Shown here piece after piece: positions 35,061 to 42,956 of a stretch of 64,000 bases of DNA. Position 1 is the first letter of the stretch. Each line of letters starts with the position of its first letter. A model generated the notes under the pieces. It ran no database searches and was not told the DNA's origin. It saw nothing but the letters and a program-made list of their open reading frames with translations. A program made the position numbers and the translations under genes. Source of the stretch: Anaerolineae bacterium (GTDB taxonomy: Bacteria > Chloroflexota > Anaerolineae > Aggregatilineales > Phototrophicaceae); assembly GCA_022843385.1 (NCBI GenBank), contig JALHNT010000015.1, positions 1 to 64,000 on the forward strand. Direction: 5' to 3'.

Positions 35061-35561
35061 TCAACGATTGCTCTCCATCTGTTCGACGATTGTATCAGGT
35101 GTGATTGGACCAAAACTTCGATAGATGATTTCGCCCTGCGGCGTCACGAGAAAGGTCTGGGGCAATCCAGTGATGTTGTAGGCCAGCAGCATCGCGTCGG
35201 TTGGCTGGAGCAGGATGGGGAAGCGAATGCCGTAGGACTCAATGAAGGGCATGACTTCGGCTTCAGACTCGCGCATGTTGACGCCGAGTATCACCAGATG
35301 ATCTCGGAAGTCGTCCGCCAGTTCCTGCAACAGTGGCATCTCCTCAAGGCAGGGCGCACACCAGTTGGCCCAGAAGTTGATGAGGACCCAACGCCCCCGA
35401 AGCTCGCTGAGGGTATAGGTGCGATCATCAACCGACACCAGCGTGAAGTCTGGGGCATCGAATGGTTCAGACCGGTTGGTGGCAAAATCCGATTCATCGA
35501 GCGGCACTGCGTTACTGCACCCGCAAGCGACCACGATCAACAACAGGCAGAGGCGGCGCAT
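35061..35561 (-). CDS. TlpA/ResA-like thioredoxin lipoprotein
   Basis: A 166-residue thiol-disulfide exchange protein. The short signal peptide (LCLLLIVVACGCS) contains a lipobox-like VVAC. The thioredoxin fold follows with the active site ANWCAPCLEEMP and a cis-Pro in GLPQTFLV. It acts outside the membrane, probably as a reductant or in cofactor maturation. Its ATG overlaps the permease stop in a TGATG arrangement, so it belongs to the lipoprotein-ABC operon upstream. Confidence 0.9.
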   Translation of the reverse strand: MRRLCLLLIVVACGCSNAVPLDESDFATNRSEPFDAPDFTLVSVDDRTYTLSELRGRWVLINFWANWCAPCLEEMPLLQELADDFRDHLVILGVNMRESEAEVMPFIESYGIRFPILLQPTDAMLLAYNITGLPQTFLVTPQGEIIYRSFGPITPDTIVEQMESNR

Positions 35562-36796
35562 CAGATGTCGGCTAACGTCTGGGCTACATCGACCTGGTAG
35601 GCCAAGGCCGCTGGCAAGGCACCAGCCAATAGACCCAAGCTGAGGGTCACCAGCCAGAGAATCGGTTCGATCTGGGCGAGAAAATGAACGGTCATGGGAA
35701 TGGTAAACTGCTGGCTGAAGAGCGTCGCGATCAACCAGGCGATGGCGTAACCGAGAACTCTGCCGAGCAGGGCACCAAGTAGCGTGAGAGCAACCGTTTC
35801 AAACAGGATGATGCGAAACACACTCTCCCTGCCGCCGCCTACGCTGCGCATGATAGCGATCTCGCGTTGGCGATGGATGGTTGTTCCGTACATCGAGAGG
35901 AACACGGTCAGCGTCGCAATAGCCAGCACCAGATAGCCAACAATGCCGAGAATCTGTTCGCCCTGGCGCAGCAAATCGAACAGCGCACCTAATTCCTGCC
36001 CTGGAAAGACGGCCTGTGCCTCGCTGCTGACATAGAATTCCTGCCAGAGCTGATTCTGTTCGGCAAAGCCAACCGGTTGTACCAGCACCGATGTGAGCCG
36101 ATTGCTTTCGCCTGCATCACCCACGGCAAATGGACTATCGGCACCGGCGACGGGTTGGTGAACATCCCAGATGCTATTCAACGTGATGTAGACAGCCGTG
36201 TCATAGGGTGTGTCGCTGGGCTGGAGGATACCCACTACCTGGTACACTTCGTCGTGCATATCGCTTTCCAGACCCTCTTCGAAGCCGTGCGCAGTCTGAA
36301 AGGTATCGCCAATCTTTAGGCCAAGCAGGTTGGCGGCGCGGCTGCCCAACACCGCTTCAAAGTCCTGATCGAAATAAGCACCCTGATCCAGTTGAAAGGC
36401 TGGGGGCGCATTGAGATCGGATCGAAGCTCGAAAAAGCTCAGGTTGGTGCCGATGACAGGCGCGCTACCGAGGTTATCGCCAGTTGCCAGCGGCACAGCC
36501 AGGCGAACGCGCGGGTCAGCCGCGAGGGTGTCGTAGATTGTGTGTGGTATGGTGCCGAGTGGCAGCCCCTGAAGCAAAATCGTGTTCAACACCAGTTGTT
36601 GACCATCACCTTTGGGGCCAATCACCAGCACACCAAAAGGATCGCTGGCTTCGATGATGCCGCGCCTCACCGCGTCACCCAGGGCCAGCACGGTGATGGA
36701 CAGGGCGATGGATAGCGCCATCACCAGCACCGGAATGGTAGACTGAACCGGATGGGCGCGCAGGTGTTGCCACGCCAGATAGAAATCGTACATCAT
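35561..36796 (-). CDS. ABC transporter permease, FtsX/MacB-like
   Basis: A 411-residue membrane protein. One N-terminal helix (IPVLVMALSIALSITVLAL) is followed by a large extracytoplasmic domain and three C-terminal helices, with a LDDLLRQGEQIL-style coupling region before them. This is the FtsX/LolC/MacB topology (type VII mechanotransmission). It would use the ATPase encoded just upstream to move extracytoplasmic lipoproteins or small ligands without crossing the bilayer. The start is ATG at 36796, overlapping the ATPase stop by 4 bp. Confidence 0.88.
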   Translation of the reverse strand: MMYDFYLAWQHLRAHPVQSTIPVLVMALSIALSITVLALGDAVRRGIIEASDPFGVLVIGPKGDGQQLVLNTILLQGLPLGTIPHTIYDTLAADPRVRLAVPLATGDNLGSAPVIGTNLSFFELRSDLNAPPAFQLDQGAYFDQDFEAVLGSRAANLLGLKIGDTFQTAHGFEEGLESDMHDEVYQVVGILQPSDTPYDTAVYITLNSIWDVHQPVAGADSPFAVGDAGESNRLTSVLVQPVGFAEQNQLWQEFYVSSEAQAVFPGQELGALFDLLRQGEQILGIVGYLVLAIATLTVFLSMYGTTIHRQREIAIMRSVGGGRESVFRIILFETVALTLLGALLGRVLGYAIAWLIATLFSQQFTIPMTVHFLAQIEPILWLVTLSLGLLAGALPAALAYQVDVAQTLADI

Positions 36797-37485
36797 AGGG
36801 GTTGTGCTTCTGCCCACTGAAGGTGACCGCTTTTCAGGTTGGCGGTTGTCGCGAATCGTTGCGAAAGGGATGGATCGTGGCTGGCGACGATCAGGATGGA
36901 ATGGTTTTGCAGGCAGGACTGCTGCAAGAAATCCATGACCTGGCTGCCGGATTGTTCATCCAGCGCTGCGGTTGGCTCATCAGCCAGCACGACACGCGGT
37001 TTGTTCGCCAAGGCCCGTGCTACCGCCACACGCAGCCGTTGACCCGTGCTGAGTTGTTTGGGCCCGGCATGGCTGAGGGCGCCAATGCCAACCTGGTCGA
37101 GCAACTCCTGCGCACGTCGCCGCCACTGTGTCGGCGGAAGATTGTTGGCGAAGGCAATGGGCATAACCACATTCTCCAGCGCCGTCAATGAGCCAATCAG
37201 ATGATGGTTTTGAAAGACATAACCCACATTGCGGGCGCGAAAACGATCACGCGCGGCTTCGGGTAAGGCGTAGAGCGCTTGATCGCCATAGCAAATACTG
37301 CCTGTGCTGGGCTGCAAAAGACCGGCCAGAATGTTGAACAGGGTTGTCTTGCCGCTGCCGCTGATGCCGCGGATGAGGATCTGCTGACCGTCGGTCAGTG
37401 TCCAGCTTTGTGGCTGCAATATGGTCTGTCCGTTGGCCTTGCCTCCGGCATAGGTATGGCTCAGATCCTTGACCCGCAGGCTCAA
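36793..37485 (-). CDS. ABC transporter ATP-binding protein, LolD/MacB-like
   Basis: A 230-residue ATPase with Walker A GISGSGKTT, a Q-loop in VGYVFQNHHL, signature LSTGQ (a variant of LSGGQ), Walker B RVVLADEPT and a switch His in VASHDPS. The sequence is of the MacB/LolD type that partners FtsX-like permeases, encoded next. Its ATG overlaps the stop of the lipoprotein gene by 4 bp. Confidence 0.92.
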   Translation of the reverse strand: MSLRVKDLSHTYAGGKANGQTILQPQSWTLTDGQQILIRGISGSGKTTLFNILAGLLQPSTGSICYGDQALYALPEAARDRFRARNVGYVFQNHHLIGSLTALENVVMPIAFANNLPPTQWRRRAQELLDQVGIGALSHAGPKQLSTGQRLRVAVARALANKPRVVLADEPTAALDEQSGSQVMDFLQQSCLQNHSILIVASHDPSLSQRFATTANLKSGHLQWAEAQPL

Positions 37486-38156
37486 TTCAGTAGCTCCAGC
37501 CGTTCGGCATAGATGCGTACCAGGCTGACCATCCCGGTTTCATGATCGACGGAAGCGCCAACTTCCATGCGACCGGTGACCCTGACGGGGGATTCAGTAG
37601 CGGTAGTGGTTTGCTCTGGCAGATAAATGAGCGCAATGTCGTCCGGCCAATCACCGGCTGTGGTACAGAATGGGCAGAAGGCGAGGCGGATGCGAGTCAG
37701 CACGAAGTAATCGAGTTCCGGCTTTAATGGGGGAGCCATATACCCCTCCATGACGACGGCCTGCCCATCCAGCGCCAGCAGCTTATCGGACAGAATGAGG
37801 CCGGTTCGCAGATTGTATCCATCATAGAATTCGTCAAACAGAAGCGGAACTGGGAAAACATCGAATGACATCGGGTTACGCGGCGTCGGACGAAGGGCCA
37901 TGTCGGTTGCGGCAGCGATTTCCATAGCATTGCCAGCAGCCAGGTTGACATTGAGCGGTGTAGCGGTTGCCGCATCTGATGGGGAGGCTTCCAGGGTAGA
38001 TGCTGCCACCTGTGTGGGAGCCATCGTTGCCGTGACGGTAGATTGACTAGCTGGAGTGCTTCCAGCCGGCAGCGACGTAACCCGGCTGATTGAATTGCCG
38101 GCGGAAGTGCAGGCAGTGTTCAGAAGGATGACCAGGACGAGGATGAAGTATTTCAT
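37482..38156 (-). CDS. lipoprotein with DUF3299-like domain
   Basis: A 224-residue lipoprotein from the ATG at 38156, where the signal peptide KYFILVLVILLNTAC starts. A Ser/Thr/Ala-rich linker of about 70 residues follows. The C-terminal part, with VVMEGYMAPPLKPELDYFVLTR and LAFCPFCTTAGDWPDDIALIYLP, resembles DUF3299, a family with a CxFC-like pair found near ABC cassettes. It may bind a metal or other ligand for the ABC pair downstream. The substrate is unknown and the DUF3299 call was made from memory of the pattern. Confidence 0.68.
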   Translation of the reverse strand: MKYFILVLVILLNTACTSAGNSISRVTSLPAGSTPASQSTVTATMAPTQVAASTLEASPSDAATATPLNVNLAAGNAMEIAAATDMALRPTPRNPMSFDVFPVPLLFDEFYDGYNLRTGLILSDKLLALDGQAVVMEGYMAPPLKPELDYFVLTRIRLAFCPFCTTAGDWPDDIALIYLPEQTTTATESPVRVTGRMEVGASVDHETGMVSLVRIYAERLELLN

Positions 38157-38250
38157 AACAGGCGGCTCACAACTGATAAAAAGTGCAGATGGGGTAGGGT
38201 AGGACGCCATTGCTGAGCATCCCACTCTGCCCCATTAGCAGTTGATTACG

Positions 38251-40062
38251 TTACTGCGCCGACGGGTCCAGACCTAACGCGGCGGCCATGCAGAAGAAGA
38301 CCTCGCGCTGATGATACAGACCGGCCAGGCATTCGGCACCAGGGCCGCTGGCGAAGACCGGAACATCCTGCAGCGTGTGAACACCGGTCGAACTTCCCTG
38401 ATCGAGGTTGCCGCTTATCGGGATACCGTTCGGATCATCTTCCGGGTTGTCGATGATGACGCCGCTGTCGTTGGCGATGCCGGGCGAGCGCGGAATCGGG
38501 CTGACCTGGAAGTCTTCGGTATAGTCAGGATGATTGTTCACGGCACCGGCGAACACCACATCGGCGCTCCAGTCCGGGAAGCCGTCGCCATCGACATCGC
38601 TGTAGGTGGGATAACCAGCACCACCGTACACATCAATCGCGGCACGGCGGCTGGCATCGTCGGTCGCTTCGTTGAACTGATCAACCTTGACTGTGCCATA
38701 GACATCATAGCCATGACCATGATCGGCGGTGATGACGATCATCGTATCCGGGGCATTTTCCTGAACCCAGGCCACGGCTGCTTCAATGGCCTTGTCGAAT
38801 TCGATCAGATCGGACAGGGCGCGCTCCTGATCCAGCGGGTGCATCTGCTTGTCGACGCTGGCGGCTTCGACCTGAAGATAGAATCCATCCTCGTTCTGCC
38901 CCAACACATTCAGGGCAGCCAGCGTCATGTCTACCAGACCAGGCTGGTCAGTGAAATCACCCAGGTTCTCGGTATACACATTGCGATCCAGCCACACATT
39001 CATATCGCTGGGGGTGAAGACGCCCAGCAGCTTGGCGGGCAGGGCATCCGCGCCCATTGCCGTGCTCATCTCGGTGGCGCTGGTGACAATGGTGAAACCG
39101 GCAGCTTCATACTCCGCGAACAGATCACGATCATCCTGACGGCGTGAGCCTTCAGCAGTCTGCGGGAGCATACGACGAGCACCGCCACCCATCAACACAT
39201 CAACCACGCCGCTTTCCAGCGCCTGCACCAGATAAGCAGCGCGGTTACCATCGCCGCGGTTACGACCATGCGCCCAGACCGCCGCCGGTGTAGCATCGCT
39301 GAAATCAGCGGTGGTGACGACACCGATAGACATGCCGGTCAGCCGCTTGAGCATTTCGGCGAAGGTTTCCACACGTGGATCATCCAGCGAATCGGGCGAA
39401 GTGTCCGAATAGGTGCCGGTCGCATTGACGCTGCCGATGTGGCCGGTATTGAGGGCGCTGGCGGTGTTGGCGCTGTCGGCCATCAGCGAGTCGATGCTGC
39501 TGGTGCTGGCGAGGCCAATGGTGGTGAAGCTGTCGATTGCCAGACGATTGGTGGGAAGACCCTGTTCCATGCCACGAGCCGCGCGAGCCGCAGTCAACAT
39601 AGCAACAGTCATCCCATCGGCGACAAACAGGATGACATTCTTGGCCGTGCCAGTACCGGGTTGGCGCACAGTCCAGCTGACCAACTGCACGGTGGCCCCG
39701 GCTGTGACTTCAACGGCATAATCACCAGCAGCCGGCGCAACTACGCTGCGCCAGATTACTGACTGGGATGGTGTGCCACCGGTGCCATCTTCTTTGGCAC
39801 CGAAAACCCAGCTTTCAGTGGTCGGTTCCGCACCGAAGAATTCAGCGGCGGAGGTGCCATTTACTGTAACAGCGAAATTCTCTGGAAGCGCGTCGGCGTG
39901 AACTTCAACACGGAAGTCGAAACGAGCACCAGGAAGGAACTGAGCATTATTGACCGGCAGAATGAGAACCGGCACTTCGGCATCCTGTGCCGCCGCTGGT
40001 ACGAGTGCCAAAACCATCAGCATGAATAATATAGCGAACCCGATTGGCCGACTAAACTTCAT
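38251..40062 (-). CDS. alkaline phosphatase
   Basis: A 603-residue secreted enzyme. The start is ATG at 40062 with an AAGGAG site, beginning a signal peptide that ends near VPAAA-QDAE. An N-terminal Ig-like region of about 110 residues precedes the PhoA-type catalytic domain. That domain starts with VILFVADGM, has the nucleophile Ser in MADSANTASALNTG and metal ligands in VITADHGHG. It releases phosphate from organic esters outside the cell. The Ig-like region is an addition to the usual domain. Confidence 0.93.
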   Translation of the reverse strand: MKFSRPIGFAILFMLMVLALVPAAAQDAEVPVLILPVNNAQFLPGARFDFRVEVHADALPENFAVTVNGTSAAEFFGAEPTTESWVFGAKEDGTGGTPSQSVIWRSVVAPAAGDYAVEVTAGATVQLVSWTVRQPGTGTAKNVILFVADGMTVAMLTAARAARGMEQGLPTNRLAIDSFTTIGLASTSSIDSLMADSANTASALNTGHIGSVNATGTYSDTSPDSLDDPRVETFAEMLKRLTGMSIGVVTTADFSDATPAAVWAHGRNRGDGNRAAYLVQALESGVVDVLMGGGARRMLPQTAEGSRRQDDRDLFAEYEAAGFTIVTSATEMSTAMGADALPAKLLGVFTPSDMNVWLDRNVYTENLGDFTDQPGLVDMTLAALNVLGQNEDGFYLQVEAASVDKQMHPLDQERALSDLIEFDKAIEAAVAWVQENAPDTMIVITADHGHGYDVYGTVKVDQFNEATDDASRRAAIDVYGGAGYPTYSDVDGDGFPDWSADVVFAGAVNNHPDYTEDFQVSPIPRSPGIANDSGVIIDNPEDDPNGIPISGNLDQGSSTGVHTLQDVPVFASGPGAECLAGLYHQREVFFCMAAALGLDPSAQ

Positions 40063-40287
40063 CTTGCTTCTCCTTATGGACGATTGGGTTGTGCATGTGA
40101 TGTGACCATCCAATGGATACCATAGATGAGTTAAGGGCAGAGGCTGTTTAGCTATCCTTTTGTTAAATTTACAATAAAATACATTAGTTTATCATAATAA
40201 ATGAGACTTGGTATCAGTTAGCCAGTGAACTCTGACTTCGTGACCGTTGGATCGTGCCTCAATCAGTTGCGCACCGGACTCACCGGG

Positions 40288-41571
40288 TCAGGCTGATCCG
40301 CCTTGTCCTTCGACGGTCGCTTCTGGCGTAGGTGTGACGACGGCCTGACCGGTGGAAGCATTACATTCGCGGAGGAATTCGGTTGCAGCTTCAGTGACAT
40401 CGCTGCGCCCCTGTTCCTGTGCCAGCGTGAGCGACTGTTGCAGGTAGGGGATGGCTTCGGCGCATTGGCCGCTGGCGCGCAGAGCGCGTCCCAGCCAGAA
40501 GTAATGATAGGCGCTGGTTGTGCCCAGCTCAACGGCATTGGTCAGCGAAATGATCGCGCCGGAATAATCTTCGAGACTAATCTGCACCCGACCCAACAGC
40601 GCGTTGCAACTGATGCTGTTGGGGTTCGCATCCAGGCAGCGCCGCAGCAATTCAGCGGCCTGAGAGAAATTCCCCTGAATGCGGTAATACAGGTTTCCCA
40701 TCTCATAGAGCGCCAGCGGATTGTTGGGGTTGAGTTCGACAATCTCATTCAGGAGCGTCAGCGCTTCGTCCGGGGCTTCCAGCGCCAGATAATCCAGGCG
40801 CGCCAGTTCGATGCCTAGATATGGCATGTTGGGTGCCAGTTCGTAGGCTTCCTGGAAGTAATCGCGGGCGGTCTGGACATCGAACTGGACATCGCGGGCG
40901 ATCACGCCGCGCACCCGCAGCGCTTCAAAGCTGTTGGGATCGACTTCAAGGGCACGGTCGATGGTGCTTTGCGCCAGTTCAAACTCACTGATGTCATAAT
41001 ACGACTCGGCCAGAAAGGCCAGGGCGCGGGCATGATTCGGTTGCAGGACGAGCGCCTGTAACGCGCTGGCAATCGACTCGCCGTAGCGGTTGTTGCGGTT
41101 GAGCGCCATTGCCCGGATGGCCCAGGCATCGGGGGAAAACGGATTAGCAGTCACGGTGCGCTCAGCAATCGTCATCGCCTGCTCATTTTGCCCGGCCATC
41201 AGCAGGCCAAAGGTGGCGCGATAGTAGACTTCGACATCATTCGGCACGCCGTCCAGAACGATGAGGTAATTGTCCACTGCCGATTCAATGCGGCCTTCAG
41301 ACCAATCGGCTTCTGCCACGCCGAGCCGGTTGGTGGGATTTTCGGTGGGGGTGGCGGTGGGGGCGATGGCAGTCGAGAAGGTGTCACCAGCATTTTGCAT
41401 GACGCTGTAGAGCGCCTGCTGTACTGGCGGCGCTAACGAGGCGCGCTGGTTGTAAATTTCCATACCAGCCACGACCACCAACGGCGTCAGCAGCCATAAC
41501 CACCACCAGCGGAGCGAGAACGGACTGCGGCGCAATCCGCGCGTATAGCGTCTGGGTGTACGCAGATGCAT
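40288..41571 (-). CDS. membrane-anchored TPR protein
   Basis: A 427-residue protein with one N-terminal membrane segment (RWWWLWLLTPLVVVAGMEIY) and about nine TPR units outside or at the membrane, for example AWAIRAMALNRNNRYGESIA and ALYEMGNLYYRIQGNFSQAA. A short Thr/Pro stretch follows the membrane segment and another ends the protein. It starts two bases after the stop of a similar TPR gene, so the pair may be an old tandem duplication. Confidence 0.87.
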   Translation of the reverse strand: MHLRTPRRYTRGLRRSPFSLRWWWLWLLTPLVVVAGMEIYNQRASLAPPVQQALYSVMQNAGDTFSTAIAPTATPTENPTNRLGVAEADWSEGRIESAVDNYLIVLDGVPNDVEVYYRATFGLLMAGQNEQAMTIAERTVTANPFSPDAWAIRAMALNRNNRYGESIASALQALVLQPNHARALAFLAESYYDISEFELAQSTIDRALEVDPNSFEALRVRGVIARDVQFDVQTARDYFQEAYELAPNMPYLGIELARLDYLALEAPDEALTLLNEIVELNPNNPLALYEMGNLYYRIQGNFSQAAELLRRCLDANPNSISCNALLGRVQISLEDYSGAIISLTNAVELGTTSAYHYFWLGRALRASGQCAEAIPYLQQSLTLAQEQGRSDVTEAATEFLRECNASTGQAVVTPTPEATVEGQGGSA

Positions 41572-41573
41572 GG

Positions 41574-42872
41574 CTAGCCTCCGATTGGCGTAACCGAGAT
41601 CGAGGTCGGTTCGAGCGTCGGCAGCGCCCGCCCCTGGAAAGCGACGCAGTTTTGCGTCACCAGTTGTAAGCCGGCCTGGGTGCTGGAGAGGATCGGTTCT
41701 TTGACGGGCAATTGATTGATACGACGCAGCGCTTCATTGAGCGTATCCCAGGCGACTTGACAGTTCTCATTGCCGCCGATGTAGTAATGTGCCAGACCGA
41801 GGATGTACCAGCATTCGATGTCATCGGCGCCGAGCGCCTGACACTGGTTGAATTCCTGAATTGAGCCTTCGTAATTTCGACGGCGGAACATGACCATGCC
41901 GAGCTGTTTGTGAACATCAGCCAGCAGCGAAGCATCGCTGGGCGGGTTCGCCAGCGCATCTTCACAGTAGCCCTGCGCCTGGGCATCCTGTCCGACCTGC
42001 GAATAGGTCTCACACAGCCTTAACAGGGCGCGTGGATTGCGCGGCTGCATCGTCAGGACTTTTTCATAGGTGGCGATGGCTTCCTCATAACGCTGTGCAG
42101 CGCGATATTGAATGCCCAGTTCAAAGTAAGCCGGCGTCAGGAACGGATTGATATTGATGGCATCTTCAAGCTGGGCGATGGCGGCTTCGCGTTCACCGAC
42201 CCAGATCAGGGCATAAGCATAGCTGCGATGGGCATCGGCGTCCATCGGGTTCAGTTCGACAGCCTGGGCGGCATAATCCAGCGCTTGTTGATAACGTCCG
42301 ATGGTGGCATAGGCCCGCGCCAGCACCGCCAGCAGCGGCGTGAAGTTCGGGTCCAGTTCCAGCCCGCGCAGCGCAATCGGGATAGCCGACTCGGAGTCGT
42401 CCAGCCAGACCAGGGCGCGCGCCTTCAAGGCATAAGAACGGACATCATTGGGCGCGGCGGTGATGGCCTGATCGCCGAGCTGCGATGCCAAATCGGCGTC
42501 GCTGATGGGGCGGCTCTGATCGGTGGCGGCACCGCGATTGAGTTCGATCAGGGTGCGACCATATTCGTACAGGTAGTTGATGTTTTCCGGCTGCTGGCTG
42601 ACGGCCTGGGCATAAGCCGCCGCGGCTTCTTCCAGGCGACCTTGCAGGAAGAAGTCATACCCTTGCTGGGCGAAGGTGCTGGCGAAAGGGGTGGCTGTCG
42701 GGGCCAGGCCAACGGCATCCAGCGCCATCAATTGCAGACGACCAAACTGCGAATACACGAAGACCAGAAATCCACCGATCAGCAAGCCATAGAAAAACAG
42801 AAATCGACCGCCAATCCCAGAGCGACGGCGGCTGCTGAAGAGGGGGCGCGAATAATCACGACGAACATACAT
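41574..42872 (-). CDS. membrane-anchored TPR protein
   Basis: A 432-residue protein with the same plan as its downstream neighbour: a basic N-terminus, a membrane segment (GRFLFFYGLLIGGFLVFVY) and many TPR units such as AAAAYAQAVSQQPENINYLY and AYFELGIQYRAAQRYEEAIA. It lies 84 bp downstream of the PBP1C gene in the same direction. A scaffold role in cell-envelope assembly is plausible from position only. Confidence 0.87.
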   Translation of the reverse strand: MYVRRDYSRPLFSSRRRSGIGGRFLFFYGLLIGGFLVFVYSQFGRLQLMALDAVGLAPTATPFASTFAQQGYDFFLQGRLEEAAAAYAQAVSQQPENINYLYEYGRTLIELNRGAATDQSRPISDADLASQLGDQAITAAPNDVRSYALKARALVWLDDSESAIPIALRGLELDPNFTPLLAVLARAYATIGRYQQALDYAAQAVELNPMDADAHRSYAYALIWVGEREAAIAQLEDAININPFLTPAYFELGIQYRAAQRYEEAIATYEKVLTMQPRNPRALLRLCETYSQVGQDAQAQGYCEDALANPPSDASLLADVHKQLGMVMFRRRNYEGSIQEFNQCQALGADDIECWYILGLAHYYIGGNENCQVAWDTLNEALRRINQLPVKEPILSSTQAGLQLVTQNCVAFQGRALPTLEPTSISVTPIGG

Positions 42873-42956
42873 ACATTACAACCCTGTCATTCACTATCGG
42901 CTGTACAATAGCCCAAACCACACAGGGGTGTCAAGGTGGGGGCGGGTGGGGGGCGC

